Shown here in pieces: positions 7,698 to 15,436 of a stretch of DNA of 64,000 nt (positions are counted from its first letter, which is position 1; each line of letters opens with the position of its first letter). Source of the stretch: RUG14871 sp045539425 (GTDB lineage Bacteria > Bacillota_I > Bacilli_A > Erysipelotrichales > Erysipelotrichaceae); assembly GCA_045539425.1 (NCBI GenBank), contig JAZQFH010000040.1, positions 1 to 64,000 of the forward strand. Direction: 5' to 3'. The notes below the pieces were generated by a model. It did no database searches. It saw nothing but the letters and a program-made list of their open reading frames with translations, and had not been told where the DNA came from. The position numbers were made by a program, and so were the translations under genes.

Positions 7698-9203
7698 TTA
7701 GTGAGATGTATCCTTATCTTTTACCATGACGTCATGCGCGCCGCCTTCCACGATTGAAGTGGCGGAAACCAGCGTCAGCTTGGCATTCTTCTGCAGGTCC
7801 TTGATATTCAGAACACCGCAGTTACACATGGTGGATTTGATCTTCAGGATACTTGCCGCAACGTTATCCTTTAAGGCTCCGGCATACGGGACATAGGAAT
7901 CCACGCCTTCTTCGAAGGAGAGCTTTTCCTTGCCGCCCATGTCATATCTCTGCCAGTTGCGGGCACGGTTGCTGCCTTCACCCCAGTATTCCTTGACGTA
8001 GTGTCCGTTCACCATGATACGGTTGGTCGGTGATTCATCAAAGCGGGCGAAGTAGCGGCCCAGCATGAGGAAGTCCGCTCCCATTGCAAGGGCGAGTGTC
8101 ATATGGTAATCGTAAACGATTCCGCCGTCCGAGCAGATTGGCACATAGATTCCCGTCTCCTTGAAGTATTCATCCCGTGCCTGGGCGACATCGATCACGG
8201 CACTTGCCTGACCGCGGCCGATTCCCTTGGTTTCTCTGGTAATGCAGATGGATCCTCCGCCGATTCCGATCTTCACGAAATCCGCTCCGGCATCCGCCAG
8301 GAAACGGAATCCTTCCGCATCGACGACATTTCCTGCACCGACCTTCACTTCTCCGTGATAGGTTTCCTTGATCCAGGCAATCGTGTTCTTCTGCCAGACG
8401 GAATAGCCTTCGGAGGAGTCAATGCAGAGAATATCCGCACCGGCTTCGACCAGTGCCGGAACACGTTCCTTATAGTCACGCGAGTTGATTCCCGCACCGA
8501 CCAGGAAACGCTTGTCATCATCGAGCACCTCATTCGGGTTTTCCTTGTGACTGTCATAGTCTTTCCGGAAAACGAAGCTGACCATGTTCTGATTCTCATC
8601 GATGACTGGAAGTGCATTCAGTTTATGTTCCCAGATGATATCGTTCGCTTCGGAAAGCGATACGCCTTCTTTGGCATAGACAAGTTTTTCGAACGGTGTC
8701 ATGAATTCTGAAACCTTCGTGTCTAAACTCATGCGACTGACACGGTAGTCGCGGCTCGTCACAACGCCAAGCAGCTTGCCGTTGGCGCTTCCGTCATCCG
8801 TTACCGCCATGGTGGAATGCTTCGTCTTCCCCAGGACATTCAGAACATCCTGCAGCGTTGCATCCGGGCGGATATTGGAATCGCTCGGGACGAACCCGGC
8901 TTTGTAGGCTTTTACCCTGCGGACCATTGCCGCCTCATCCTGAATACTCTGTGCTCCGTAAATAAAGGAAATACCGCCTTCCTTTGCCAGGGCGATTGCC
9001 AGCTTCTCTCCGCTGACAGACTGCATGATGGCACTCACAAGCGGGATATTGAGCTTCAGTGCCTTATCTTCCTCTCCCTCTTTATAACGGGTAATACGGG
9101 TGGAAAGATCCACATTGCTGACAATGCAGTCTTCGCCGGTGTAACCCGGAATAAGAAGGTATTCATTAAATGTGCGGGAAACGTCTTTCAGATATGTTGC
9201 CAT
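7698..9203 (-). CDS. guaB: IMP dehydrogenase, Tritrichomonas-like type
   Basis: 501 aa. It oxidises IMP to XMP with NAD, the committed step of GMP synthesis. The (beta/alpha)8 barrel is interrupted by a two-CBS insert (about residues 100-220). The catalytic loop GGGSICITRE carries Cys320. The flap contains EYWGEGSNRARNWQRYD, where the Arg acts as general base. The sequence diverges from the usual bacterial GuaB: TFNEYLLIPGYTGEDC at the start, VSAIMQSVSGEK, and the C-terminal STMCNCGVLNIKDL and SIVEGGAHDV. These features recall the Tritrichomonas foetus enzyme as I remember it. Strong promoter and CGGAGGTGA ribosome-binding site precede ATG 9203. Confidence 0.93.
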   Translation of the reverse strand: MATYLKDVSRTFNEYLLIPGYTGEDCIVSNVDLSTRITRYKEGEEDKALKLNIPLVSAIMQSVSGEKLAIALAKEGGISFIYGAQSIQDEAAMVRRVKAYKAGFVPSDSNIRPDATLQDVLNVLGKTKHSTMAVTDDGSANGKLLGVVTSRDYRVSRMSLDTKVSEFMTPFEKLVYAKEGVSLSEANDIIWEHKLNALPVIDENQNMVSFVFRKDYDSHKENPNEVLDDDKRFLVGAGINSRDYKERVPALVEAGADILCIDSSEGYSVWQKNTIAWIKETYHGEVKVGAGNVVDAEGFRFLADAGADFVKIGIGGGSICITRETKGIGRGQASAVIDVAQARDEYFKETGIYVPICSDGGIVYDYHMTLALAMGADFLMLGRYFARFDESPTNRIMVNGHYVKEYWGEGSNRARNWQRYDMGGKEKLSFEEGVDSYVPYAGALKDNVAASILKIKSTMCNCGVLNIKDLQKNAKLTLVSATSIVEGGAHDVMVKDKDTSH

Positions 9204-9226
9204 ACTTCACCTCCGTGTTTGTAGAT

Positions 9227-9255
9227 ATTATAATGAAATCATCCCGACTTAACAA
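9227..9255 (-). promoter_or_regulatory. guaB promoter
   Basis: On the minus strand TTGTTA (9250-9255), a 17-bp spacer and TATAAT (9227-9232). It shares its -35 sequence with the divergent promoter of the DUF3842 gene. Confidence 0.8.
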
Positions 9256-9276
9256 GAGACTTTTTTCCGCTATAAT
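9249..9276 (+). promoter_or_regulatory. promoter of the DUF3842 gene
   Basis: TTAACA (9249-9254), a 16-bp spacer and TATAAT (9271-9276). The -35 is the complement of the guaB -35, so the two promoters cannot be fully occupied at once. Confidence 0.78.
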
Positions 9277-9299
9277 AGAATCAATCGAGGTACGGATTT

Positions 9300-9725
9300 A
9301 TGAGAATACTGATTATTGACGGACAGGGCGGCAATATCGGAAGCCAGCTGATTAAAATCATGAGGGAAGAGCTCCCGCAGGCGGAGCTGATTGCGGTCGG
9401 TACCAATGCCATCGCCACGCAGAATATGCTGAAAGCCGGATGCCCGCAGGCAGCCACCGGGGAAAATGCCACCATCACTCAGGCGAAACGCGCGGACATT
9501 ATTGTCGGCCCGATCGGCATCATGGTTGCCGATGCACTCTTAGGCGAAGTATCCCCTGCCATGGCTCAGGCTGTCGCACAGAGCGATGCCTATAAAATTC
9601 TGATCCCCATGAACAAATGTGAGATTCTGATTGCCGGCATCAACAACGTCCCGACATCAAAACTGTTAACGGATGCCATCGCCAAGATCCGCGATCTATG
9701 CAAGATCAGCGACGCAAACATCTGA
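9300..9725 (+). CDS. DUF3842 family protein
   Basis: 141 aa cytoplasmic protein of a Firmicutes family of unknown function. It opens with a Rossmann-like glycine-rich turn, RILIIDGQGGNIGSQL (residues 2-17). It continues with LIAVGTNAIATQNMLKAG and DIIVGPIGIMVADALLGE, which suggest a nucleotide- or dinucleotide-binding fold. The end holds NKCEILIAG. Start ATG 9300 is preceded by GAGGT. It is monocistronic, divergent from guaB and ended by a strong terminator. Divergence from guaB with a shared -35 could hint at a nucleotide-linked role, but that is speculation. Confidence 0.8.
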   Translation: MRILIIDGQGGNIGSQLIKIMREELPQAELIAVGTNAIATQNMLKAGCPQAATGENATITQAKRADIIVGPIGIMVADALLGEVSPAMAQAVAQSDAYKILIPMNKCEILIAGINNVPTSKLLTDAIAKIRDLCKISDANI

Positions 9726-9729
9726 TTCA

Positions 9730-9761
9730 ACAAAAAATCCCGTTTCGACGGGATTTTCTTT
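9730..9761 (+). terminator. bidirectional terminator between DUF3842 gene and gpsA
   Basis: A perfect 10-bp stem AAAATCCCGT / ACGGGATTTT closed by a stable TTCG tetraloop, with A and T runs on either side. It serves both convergent genes. Confidence 0.88.
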
Positions 9762-10743
9762 ATTCATGTTTTCCGGTACGGTTCATTAACTGATTCAGGG
9801 CTTCCTCACAGCTCAGCCCTTCGTAGATCACCTGATAGGCTTTGGTGATAATCGGCATCTCCACGCCATGGATCTGACTCAGTTCATAGGTGACTTCCAG
9901 ATTATCCAGGCTTTCAATCGTCATGCCGATCTGCTCCTTGACTTCCTGTAAACTCTTCCCTTCCCCGATCAGGGCACCGGCTCTGCGGTTACGGGAATGC
10001 TCCGAAAGACAGGTAACGATCAGATCTCCCAGTCCGGTCAGACCGGAGAAGGTATCATGCATGCCGCCCAAAGCGACCCCAAGACGGGTAATTTCTGCCA
10101 GTCCCCGCGTGATCAGAGCCGCAAAGCTGTTGTCTCTGAGCCCGAGCCCGTAGGCAATACCGGCGGTAAAGGCCACGATATTCTTTAAGGCTCCGCCCAG
10201 CTCCGCACCTTTGACGTCCACCGAAGTGTATACGCGCAGCGTATCATTCATTAAGAGATCCTGGATCTCCTTGAGCACGCGGTTATTCTTTGAAGCGATC
10301 ACCAGCGCACTCGGCAGGCCGATGGAAACTTCCTCCGCATGTGTCGGGCCGGAGAGAACTCCAATCTTCGCTTTCGGCACTTCCTCTTCCACCACTTCAT
10401 CCAGCGTCATCATCGTTTCCTTTTCAAAGCCCTTGGAACAAAGGATGATCGGCTGGTCCGTGATCAGGTGTTTGTACTTTTTCAGCGTCTCTCTTACGCT
10501 CCGGCTCGGTGTCACGTGGAAGATATAATCCGCCCCGTTTACCACCGGTTCAAATTCGCTGTAACATTCAATACTGTCGGGAACAACAACACCCGGAAGG
10601 AACCGGCAGCGGTGCTCTTCATTGATCATTGCGGTTTCCTTCGGATTGTAGGACCAGATCCGGACACGGTTTCCCATTTTATTCATATGGATGCCCAGGG
10701 CAACGCCCCAGCTTCCTGCTCCGATAATTGCGACTGTTTTCAT
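9760..10743 (-). CDS. gpsA: glycerol-3-phosphate dehydrogenase [NAD(P)+]
   Basis: 327 aa. It reduces dihydroxyacetone phosphate to sn-glycerol-3-phosphate for phospholipid and glycerol-phosphate polymer synthesis. The N-terminal Rossmann motif is IIGAGSWGVALG (residues 5-16). LSGPTHAEEVSIGLPSALV and VDVKGAELGGALKNIVAF (with the catalytic Lys) are typical of GpsA, as is SGLTGLGDLIVTCLSEHSRNRRAG. ATG 10743 has ACAGGAG upstream. It lies 3 bp after a DUF4422 gene and must be in its operon. The product feeds the TagD-type cytidylyltransferase encoded near 51 kb. Confidence 0.95.
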   Translation of the reverse strand: MKTVAIIGAGSWGVALGIHMNKMGNRVRIWSYNPKETAMINEEHRCRFLPGVVVPDSIECYSEFEPVVNGADYIFHVTPSRSVRETLKKYKHLITDQPIILCSKGFEKETMMTLDEVVEEEVPKAKIGVLSGPTHAEEVSIGLPSALVIASKNNRVLKEIQDLLMNDTLRVYTSVDVKGAELGGALKNIVAFTAGIAYGLGLRDNSFAALITRGLAEITRLGVALGGMHDTFSGLTGLGDLIVTCLSEHSRNRRAGALIGEGKSLQEVKEQIGMTIESLDNLEVTYELSQIHGVEMPIITKAYQVIYEGLSCEEALNQLMNRTGKHE

Positions 10744-10746
10744 ACA

Positions 10747-11526
10747 CTAAAAACTCCTGTCATATTTCTTCTTGAATACTCTTGCCATAAGGAAGGAATA
10801 CCCCTTCTTCCACCAGTTCACTTCCCCGAGATCGCTCAGCGGAACTTCCATATAGCTCAGATGATTGGTATTGAGATACACATCCAGTAACCGCTCGCTC
10901 ACTCTTCCGAAGAAACGCTGATGGAACGCGTCATATTGTGAAACATCACACCGCTTTTCCAGCTCAAAGAGGATGTCAAAGAGCCAGTCACAGTAATCCT
11001 TTAGAATCTCCCGCTTCATGATCATCATATTGAACATGTGTCCGCTTCTTCTCACTTTCAAGCGTTCGAATTCCGCCAGATAGTCAGGATACTTTTCGGC
11101 AATGATTCTGCCGGCTTCATCCAGCGGTTCCACATACATCGTGTTTTTATAATGCTCATAGATCGTCATGATGTAGTAATTGCGCTTTTTCGGCAGAATG
11201 ATATCGCTCTTCTTCAGAAGTTCTTCCGCCTCTTTCAAAGTCAGCACGCTCTCTAATGGATGTTCCTTATTCTTTTTCTTCAGCGCAAAATACCGGCGGT
11301 AGTGACATAAACCGATATAGTCCGCGTCCAGATTGTGAATTGCCCAGTAAAGCCCCGTCAGTTCACAGAAATACGGATTCTTTAAGGAGATATTCGCCCC
11401 TTCATCATCTCTCTGAAAACCGATATCCGCTTTGTTGGCACTGCCGACAAAAACCGGAAGATAGAGAGGATCTTCACTGACCGGAAAGGATTTATGCGCT
11501 GCGATAATGACTTTGATACTCTTCAT
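10747..11526 (-). CDS. DUF4422 glycosyltransferase-like protein (copy 1)
   Basis: 259 aa, soluble. DUF4422 proteins are found in capsule and O-antigen loci and are thought to be GT-A-like transferases. Characteristic stretches are VIIAAHKSFP near the start, KNPYFCELTGLYWA, DYIGLCHYRRYF (residues about 70-81) and SGHMFNMMIMK. A close paralogue of exactly the same length lies at 60990-61769, roughly three-quarters identical by eye. It is transcribed with gpsA, which fits a role in a glycerol-phosphate-containing glycan. ATG 11526 has GAGGGTG just upstream and a near-consensus promoter. Confidence 0.82.
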   Translation of the reverse strand: MKSIKVIIAAHKSFPVSEDPLYLPVFVGSANKADIGFQRDDEGANISLKNPYFCELTGLYWAIHNLDADYIGLCHYRRYFALKKKNKEHPLESVLTLKEAEELLKKSDIILPKKRNYYIMTIYEHYKNTMYVEPLDEAGRIIAEKYPDYLAEFERLKVRRSGHMFNMMIMKREILKDYCDWLFDILFELEKRCDVSQYDAFHQRFFGRVSERLLDVYLNTNHLSYMEVPLSDLGEVNWWKKGYSFLMARVFKKKYDRSF

Positions 11527-11544
11527 GGCACCCTCTTAAAACTG

Positions 11545-11573
11545 ATTATATCGTATTTCATTGAGCGATACAA
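11545..11573 (-). promoter_or_regulatory. promoter of the DUF4422-gpsA operon
   Basis: TTGTAT (11568-11573), 17-bp spacer and TATAAT (11545-11550) on the minus strand. It directly adjoins the terminator of the upstream TetR gene. Confidence 0.82.
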
Positions 11574-11598
11574 AAAAAGAAGAGCAATGCTCTTCTTT
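11571..11598 (-). terminator. terminator of the TetR gene
   Basis: AAAGAAGAG / CTCTTCTTT around CAATG, with a T run on the minus strand. The 140 bp between it and the TetR stop contain only a weak GATTTC/GAAATC hairpin and no gene. Confidence 0.78.
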
Positions 11599-11739
11599 GA
11601 ATCGAACCCATGATACTGAAGTCCTGATGTATTTTAGGGGAAGACACCAATTGTGGTCGGATTTCAGCCCATGAAATCGGATCCAGTTTCAATGTATCAC
11701 ACTTGTCGGATGGAAAAATTAGCTATTTTCCCTTTTTTG

Positions 11740-12291
11740 TCAGAGAACGGCAGGGTCTCCGTAAAGATAGTGCTCCAGAATCCTTCTGGTCGTATTCAGA
11801 ATCGATCTCAGGCTCGCCATATCCATGGAATTGCTGGATAAGAAAGAGATAATAACACCGAAGTAAAGCATCTTGCAGTATTCGATAATACTCTTCTTTT
11901 CCAGATCCGTCAGCGGTTTCTGAACTTTTTCCAACTGCAGGCTCTTGCGGGCGTAATGTTCGATAATGGAAAGAAGCTGTTTGTCAAAAACATCTCTTCT
12001 GGAGTACATGTAGACGTTTTTGATCAGGGATGCATTTTCATGAATGTAATTCAGAATTCCATCCATGTCGTCTTCGTATCTAGCTCCTTTACTGTTGGCA
12101 ATCAATGCGGAAATCTCCTCATTGACCAGTGTTTCTAACATGGAAGGTATATCCTGATAATGGTAATAAAACGTGTTACGGTTAATACCACATTCATCCG
12201 CGATATCCTGGACGGTGATCTTGTTGAAAGACTTCGAGCGGAGCAGCTTCTTAAAGCCCGCCTGAATCATCTTTTCAGTTTTGTTGCTCAT
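11740..12291 (-). CDS. TetR/AcrR-family transcriptional regulator
   Basis: 183 aa. The N-terminal helix-turn-helix reads FNKITVQDIADECGINRNTFYYHY (about residues 19-42, shown here only by its key elements ITVQDIADECG and TFYYHYQD), close to the TetR consensus. The C-terminal ligand domain is the TetR_C_7/DhaS-like type. It ends in helices with no recognisable ligand motif. There is no divergent gene, so the target is unknown; a palindrome over its own promoter indicates autoregulation. No Shine-Dalgarno is present and TATAAT lies 6 nt from the ATG, so translation is probably leaderless. Confidence 0.85.
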   Translation of the reverse strand: MSNKTEKMIQAGFKKLLRSKSFNKITVQDIADECGINRNTFYYHYQDIPSMLETLVNEEISALIANSKGARYEDDMDGILNYIHENASLIKNVYMYSRRDVFDKQLLSIIEHYARKSLQLEKVQKPLTDLEKKSIIEYCKMLYFGVIISFLSSNSMDMASLRSILNTTRRILEHYLYGDPAVL

Positions 12292-12294
12292 ACC

Positions 12295-12325
12295 CGTATT
12301 ATATCCTAATACGTTTTTGTTTCAA
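12295..12325 (-). promoter_or_regulatory. tetR promoter with overlapping operator palindrome
   Basis: TTGAAA (12320-12325), 16-bp spacer and TATAAT (12298-12303). The palindrome CGTATTA-TATCC-TAATACG (12295-12313) covers the -10 and the transcription start, a typical autorepressor site. Only 6 nt separate the -10 from the ATG. Confidence 0.7.
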
Positions 12326-12371
12326 TAACGGCATTGGAAATCATCTTGGGCAAAATCGTGCTTCTGTCCAA

Positions 12372-12399
12372 ACAAAAAAACAGTTCCCGCAGGAACTGT
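12372..12399 (-). terminator. terminator of the Wzy-sortase operon
   Basis: ACAGTTCC / GGAACTGT with CGCA loop, followed on the minus strand by seven T. Confidence 0.85.
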
Positions 12400-12409
12400 C
12401 TGTTTTTCA

Positions 12410-13210
12410 CTAACGGCGGCGGTTGGTATCGACGACACGTACCAGTTTACCGAGTACGATTTCACGCAGATCTTCGCGGTTTTCCACACAGGTCTGCAAT
12501 GTCACAAACTTGTCTTCATAGTTGAAGTCCACGCCGGTGTCATAGAACTCGACTTCCTTGATCTTTTCCTTATATGCATTGAAATAACCTTCGGAATAGT
12601 TCGTGATGTAGTACTGCATATCCGGATCCGTTTCCCAGTATCCCTTGGCGTCAGAGAGCTGGCAGTAATAGACGGAGGCAATCTCATACTTGCGTAATTT
12701 GCCGTCCAGAAGCAGATAGAAGTATTTATTGGCTTCATAGTTTTCCTCTTCCGTTAAGAAGCGCAGCGGTGTGAATTTCTTTTCTCCGCTCGGATCTTTG
12801 GAGAGATAGACATAGTGGCCGTAGATGATGATATTCTGATCATCCAGCGTATTTCTGTAGTCCATGAAAATACTTCCGCTGGAATCGTATTGCCCTGTCT
12901 GGAAATCTGTTCTCAGATAGGTATCATTACTGGCTCCCTGTACAAACGGCAGATTCACGAGATCACTTTCAAAGAAAATCTCACCGACATAATCCCCGTA
13001 GGAGGACTTCATCGTGTTGTACTGGTAATTGAGTTCCTTGTAGTCCAGCGTATTCTCATACGGGACTTCCTTTTCCGGTTCCGGATCCACAACTTCATCC
13101 TGTTTTTCCGGTTCCGGTTCGACCGGAGTCTCTTCTTCCGGTGTCTTGCTGCAGGCAGTGCTCAAGAGCATCAGCAGTATCAGTAATATTACACTAATTT
13201 TCTTTCTCAT
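12410..13210 (-). CDS. class B-type sortase with lipoprotein-like signal peptide
   Basis: 266 aa. Sortases cleave sorting signals and join proteins to the wall or to each other. The catalytic Cys241 lies in VTLQTC, matching the TLxTC motif of class B. The active-site His is in IIYGHYV (near residue 152), and the essential Arg is probably in EIVLGKLVRV near the C-terminus. The signal peptide ends in LMLLSTAC followed by SKTPEEE, which reads as a lipobox and a Pro/Glu-rich tether. That is unusual, because SrtB enzymes normally use an uncleaved membrane anchor. It overlaps the end of the Wzy-like gene by 17 bp. No protein with a C-terminal sorting signal is encoded in this window. Confidence 0.82.
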   Translation of the reverse strand: MRKKISVILLILLMLLSTACSKTPEEETPVEPEPEKQDEVVDPEPEKEVPYENTLDYKELNYQYNTMKSSYGDYVGEIFFESDLVNLPFVQGASNDTYLRTDFQTGQYDSSGSIFMDYRNTLDDQNIIIYGHYVYLSKDPSGEKKFTPLRFLTEEENYEANKYFYLLLDGKLRKYEIASVYYCQLSDAKGYWETDPDMQYYITNYSEGYFNAYKEKIKEVEFYDTGVDFNYEDKFVTLQTCVENREDLREIVLGKLVRVVDTNRRR

Positions 13211-14675
13211 TCTGTTTTACTTCCTTTTTTACTTCTCTGAGATATAATGCAAGAATCACGCTCATTAACGCCGTATTGGTCACGTTGGCGCTGTTGACAA
13301 GTCCGCTTGCCAGATAGGCAGATAATGCCAGAAAATACGGCAGAGCGGCAGAATTCTTTCTTCCTTTTCGAAAATATTCTAACAAAATCCCGCCACAAAT
13401 CAAGAGATATACCAATGCTCCGGCAACCCCCATCGTCAATAACGTCTGGATCCATTCCGAATGAGCACTGTTATAGTGGGCGGTGATTTCCTTGGAAACT
13501 TCAACGTACCAGTAATCCAAAAGTTCCGGTCCGACACCGATCAGCTTCTGTAACGGCGTGAAACGGTGGAAGAAGGAGTAAAAGGAATCCTTCCAGAGCC
13601 AGAGACGCTTGTTTCCCCATTTCAGATTCTGATTTATAATGGCGCGAGAGAGATCAAACACAAAGTAGAGAGCACAAAGTGTGATCGCGATCCGCACAAT
13701 ACGCACGATCCACCTGGAGACAGCCGGATTCACTTCTTCCGTCTTTCTCAGATACCACAAAGCCGCAATCCCGCCGATGACAAGCAGATAAGGAAGCGGT
13801 GAGCGGTAGATAAAGCCGATCAGATCCTTAAAGCCCGCGACCTTATAGCGGAAGGCATCCATGTGCATGACCGTAATGATCATGATCCCGTATACCGTTA
13901 ATAAAGCGGCGCATTTTCTCAAGCGTCTGACATCCGCAAACAGATACGGTAAGAAGAAGAAAGCGAATACCCCGACACTGAGAAAGAGAACATCCGACGA
14001 GCAGAGAACCATATTGGCAATTGCCAGAATCAGCGTAATCAGATTCAGCACGGAGTTTGTCCCCTTTTCTTCCCTGAAATAGCGGAATAAAAGAAGCGGT
14101 GTCAGTAAGCACAGATAGCCGACCAGCCAGTTCACGTTTCCCAGCGTGGAGACGTAGAAATACAGCTGGCTCAGATAAATGCCCTCGTGAAGCGAGAACG
14201 GATCAATCTCTGCCGAGTTGAGAATCGTCAGAAAAAAGATAAAGATATGTACCGCACAGACAAGCGGCCAGAGATCTTCCGGGTTCCAGTGATTATTTGC
14301 CAGTATCAGGATAAAAAAGACAAGAAGCGCAATCGGCAAAGCGCCGACGCCGAATCCCCTTACCCCGCTGAGTGCTTCCAGCGGATGCTCGCTGAGCAGC
14401 GCGGATACCAGTGCAATCAGCGCAAAGGCAATCAATAGTTTCTCCAAAGGAATCAGTTTCTTTGGAAAAGAGCTCTTTTTAAGAAACAGGAAACAGCAGA
14501 ACAGCAGAAACAGAACTGCCGCCCCGGCCATAAAGACATGGTTTTTCGCTTCGATCACATTGAAATAGTGATCTTCCAGATACAGCGGAACCGCAATCGT
14601 GACAAGCAGAAAATACAGATAGCTTACGATCTGATTTCCGTCTTTTTCCCTGAATGCCTTTCTAAACTGTTCCAT
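13194..14675 (-). CDS. O-antigen ligase/Wzy-like polymerase, polytopic membrane protein
   Basis: About 493 aa with 11-12 hydrophobic segments. A large extracytoplasmic loop carries HYNSAHSEWIQTLLTMGV, the hallmark of the O-antigen ligase/Wzy_C family. Such proteins polymerise or transfer lipid-linked glycans. ATG 14675 (MEQFRKAF) is preferred over a GTG 48 bp earlier because GGGAGAT lies just upstream and a perfect promoter -10 falls inside that extension. It overlaps the sortase gene downstream. A second Wzy-like gene lies at 58505, so two polymers, or a polymer and a decoration, are likely. Confidence 0.8.
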   Translation of the reverse strand: MEQFRKAFREKDGNQIVSYLYFLLVTIAVPLYLEDHYFNVIEAKNHVFMAGAAVLFLLFCCFLFLKKSSFPKKLIPLEKLLIAFALIALVSALLSEHPLEALSGVRGFGVGALPIALLVFFILILANNHWNPEDLWPLVCAVHIFIFFLTILNSAEIDPFSLHEGIYLSQLYFYVSTLGNVNWLVGYLCLLTPLLLFRYFREEKGTNSVLNLITLILAIANMVLCSSDVLFLSVGVFAFFFLPYLFADVRRLRKCAALLTVYGIMIITVMHMDAFRYKVAGFKDLIGFIYRSPLPYLLVIGGIAALWYLRKTEEVNPAVSRWIVRIVRIAITLCALYFVFDLSRAIINQNLKWGNKRLWLWKDSFYSFFHRFTPLQKLIGVGPELLDYWYVEVSKEITAHYNSAHSEWIQTLLTMGVAGALVYLLICGGILLEYFRKGRKNSAALPYFLALSAYLASGLVNSANVTNTALMSVILALYLREVKKEVKQNEKEN

Positions 14676-14695
14676 CCATATCTCCCACAAAATGA

Positions 14696-14734
14696 AAGTG
14701 AAGAGATTATAACATCTCTTCACTTCATGTTCAA
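14696..14734 (-). promoter_or_regulatory. promoter of Wzy-sortase operon inside a 12-bp inverted repeat
   Basis: TTGAAC (14729-14734), 17-bp spacer, TATAAT (14706-14711). The -10 lies in an inverted repeat, AAGTGAAGAGAT (14696-14707) and ATCTCTTCACTT (14714-14725), with a 6-nt centre. The repeat could be an operator, the terminator of the secreted-protein gene ending at 14752, or both. Confidence 0.75.
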
Positions 14735-14751
14735 TTGCTGAGCGTTTTTAA

Positions 14752-15318
14752 TTAGTCAGCGTCTGCTGTGTTAACAACATTATACCCGTTGTTGTTATTG
14801 TTGCTTGGTTCTGCGTTCTTTGTATCTTTGTAAGCGAATGTGAACGTGGAGAACTTGTCGGAAGAGAAGCTTCCTGTAGTTCCGCTAACTGTCGGTGTGG
14901 ATTCAACCTTTGTACCGTTGTGGTTAGCAACCAGTTTCCATTCTCTTGTAGCGCCGCTTTCAACTGCCGGTGCTTCCGGTAATGTAACAGTTACGTTAAC
15001 TGCCTTGCCCGGTTCAGCAACCTGAGTGTCGGAGCCGTCAGATCCAAGAACATGGAATGTGACATCATAAGTGGCTAATGTAGTGTAGCCGTCAACTGCT
15101 TCGTTCGCAACTTTGTTGATAACTAAAGCATAGGAGTACTTGACATCAGCAGTACCTTCGGCACCTGCTAATTTTGCAAGTTCTTCCTGAGTGAATTCTG
15201 CGGAAACAGATCCACCCTGAGCAGCGTTTCCAGTAACTGTTCCGGATTCAGCTAACACTGGAGTCACTAAGAATAACACAAGTAAGACGTTGATTAAAAC
15301 AAGTAAACCTTTTTTCAT
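14752..15318 (-). CDS. secreted protein of unknown function
   Basis: 188 aa, not recognised. A clear Sec signal peptide (KKGLLVLINVLLVLFLVTPVLA) precedes a Thr/Val/Gly-rich beta-strand-like domain with no Cys. A run of five Asn comes just before the end (SNNNNNGY), and the protein stops at NTADAD without a sorting signal, SLH domain or membrane anchor. ATG 15318 has AGGAGG about 8 nt upstream and a good promoter. It lies between the LCP gene and the Wzy-sortase operon, so an extracellular role tied to the envelope is likely. It could be released or polymer-bound. Confidence 0.75.
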   Translation of the reverse strand: MKKGLLVLINVLLVLFLVTPVLAESGTVTGNAAQGGSVSAEFTQEELAKLAGAEGTADVKYSYALVINKVANEAVDGYTTLATYDVTFHVLGSDGSDTQVAEPGKAVNVTVTLPEAPAVESGATREWKLVANHNGTKVESTPTVSGTTGSFSSDKFSTFTFAYKDTKNAEPSNNNNNGYNVVNTADAD

Positions 15319-15349
15319 AAGAGCCTCCTAAACTTGTATATACTCTAAT

Positions 15350-15378
15350 ATTTTAAGTCTGTGTTACCCATAATGCAA
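15350..15378 (-). promoter_or_regulatory. promoter of the secreted-protein gene
   Basis: TTGCAT (15373-15378), 17-bp spacer and TAAAAT (15350-15355), minus strand. Confidence 0.7.
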
Positions 15379-15436
15379 GCAACGGACTTCAATTCGACGC
15401 TTTTTTGCGACAATTTCTCATATTTGTAGACATATT

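Noticed and set aside
9204..9299. Purine riboswitch upstream of guaB
   Set aside because: The space between promoter and start is only about 20 nt, too short for an aptamer.
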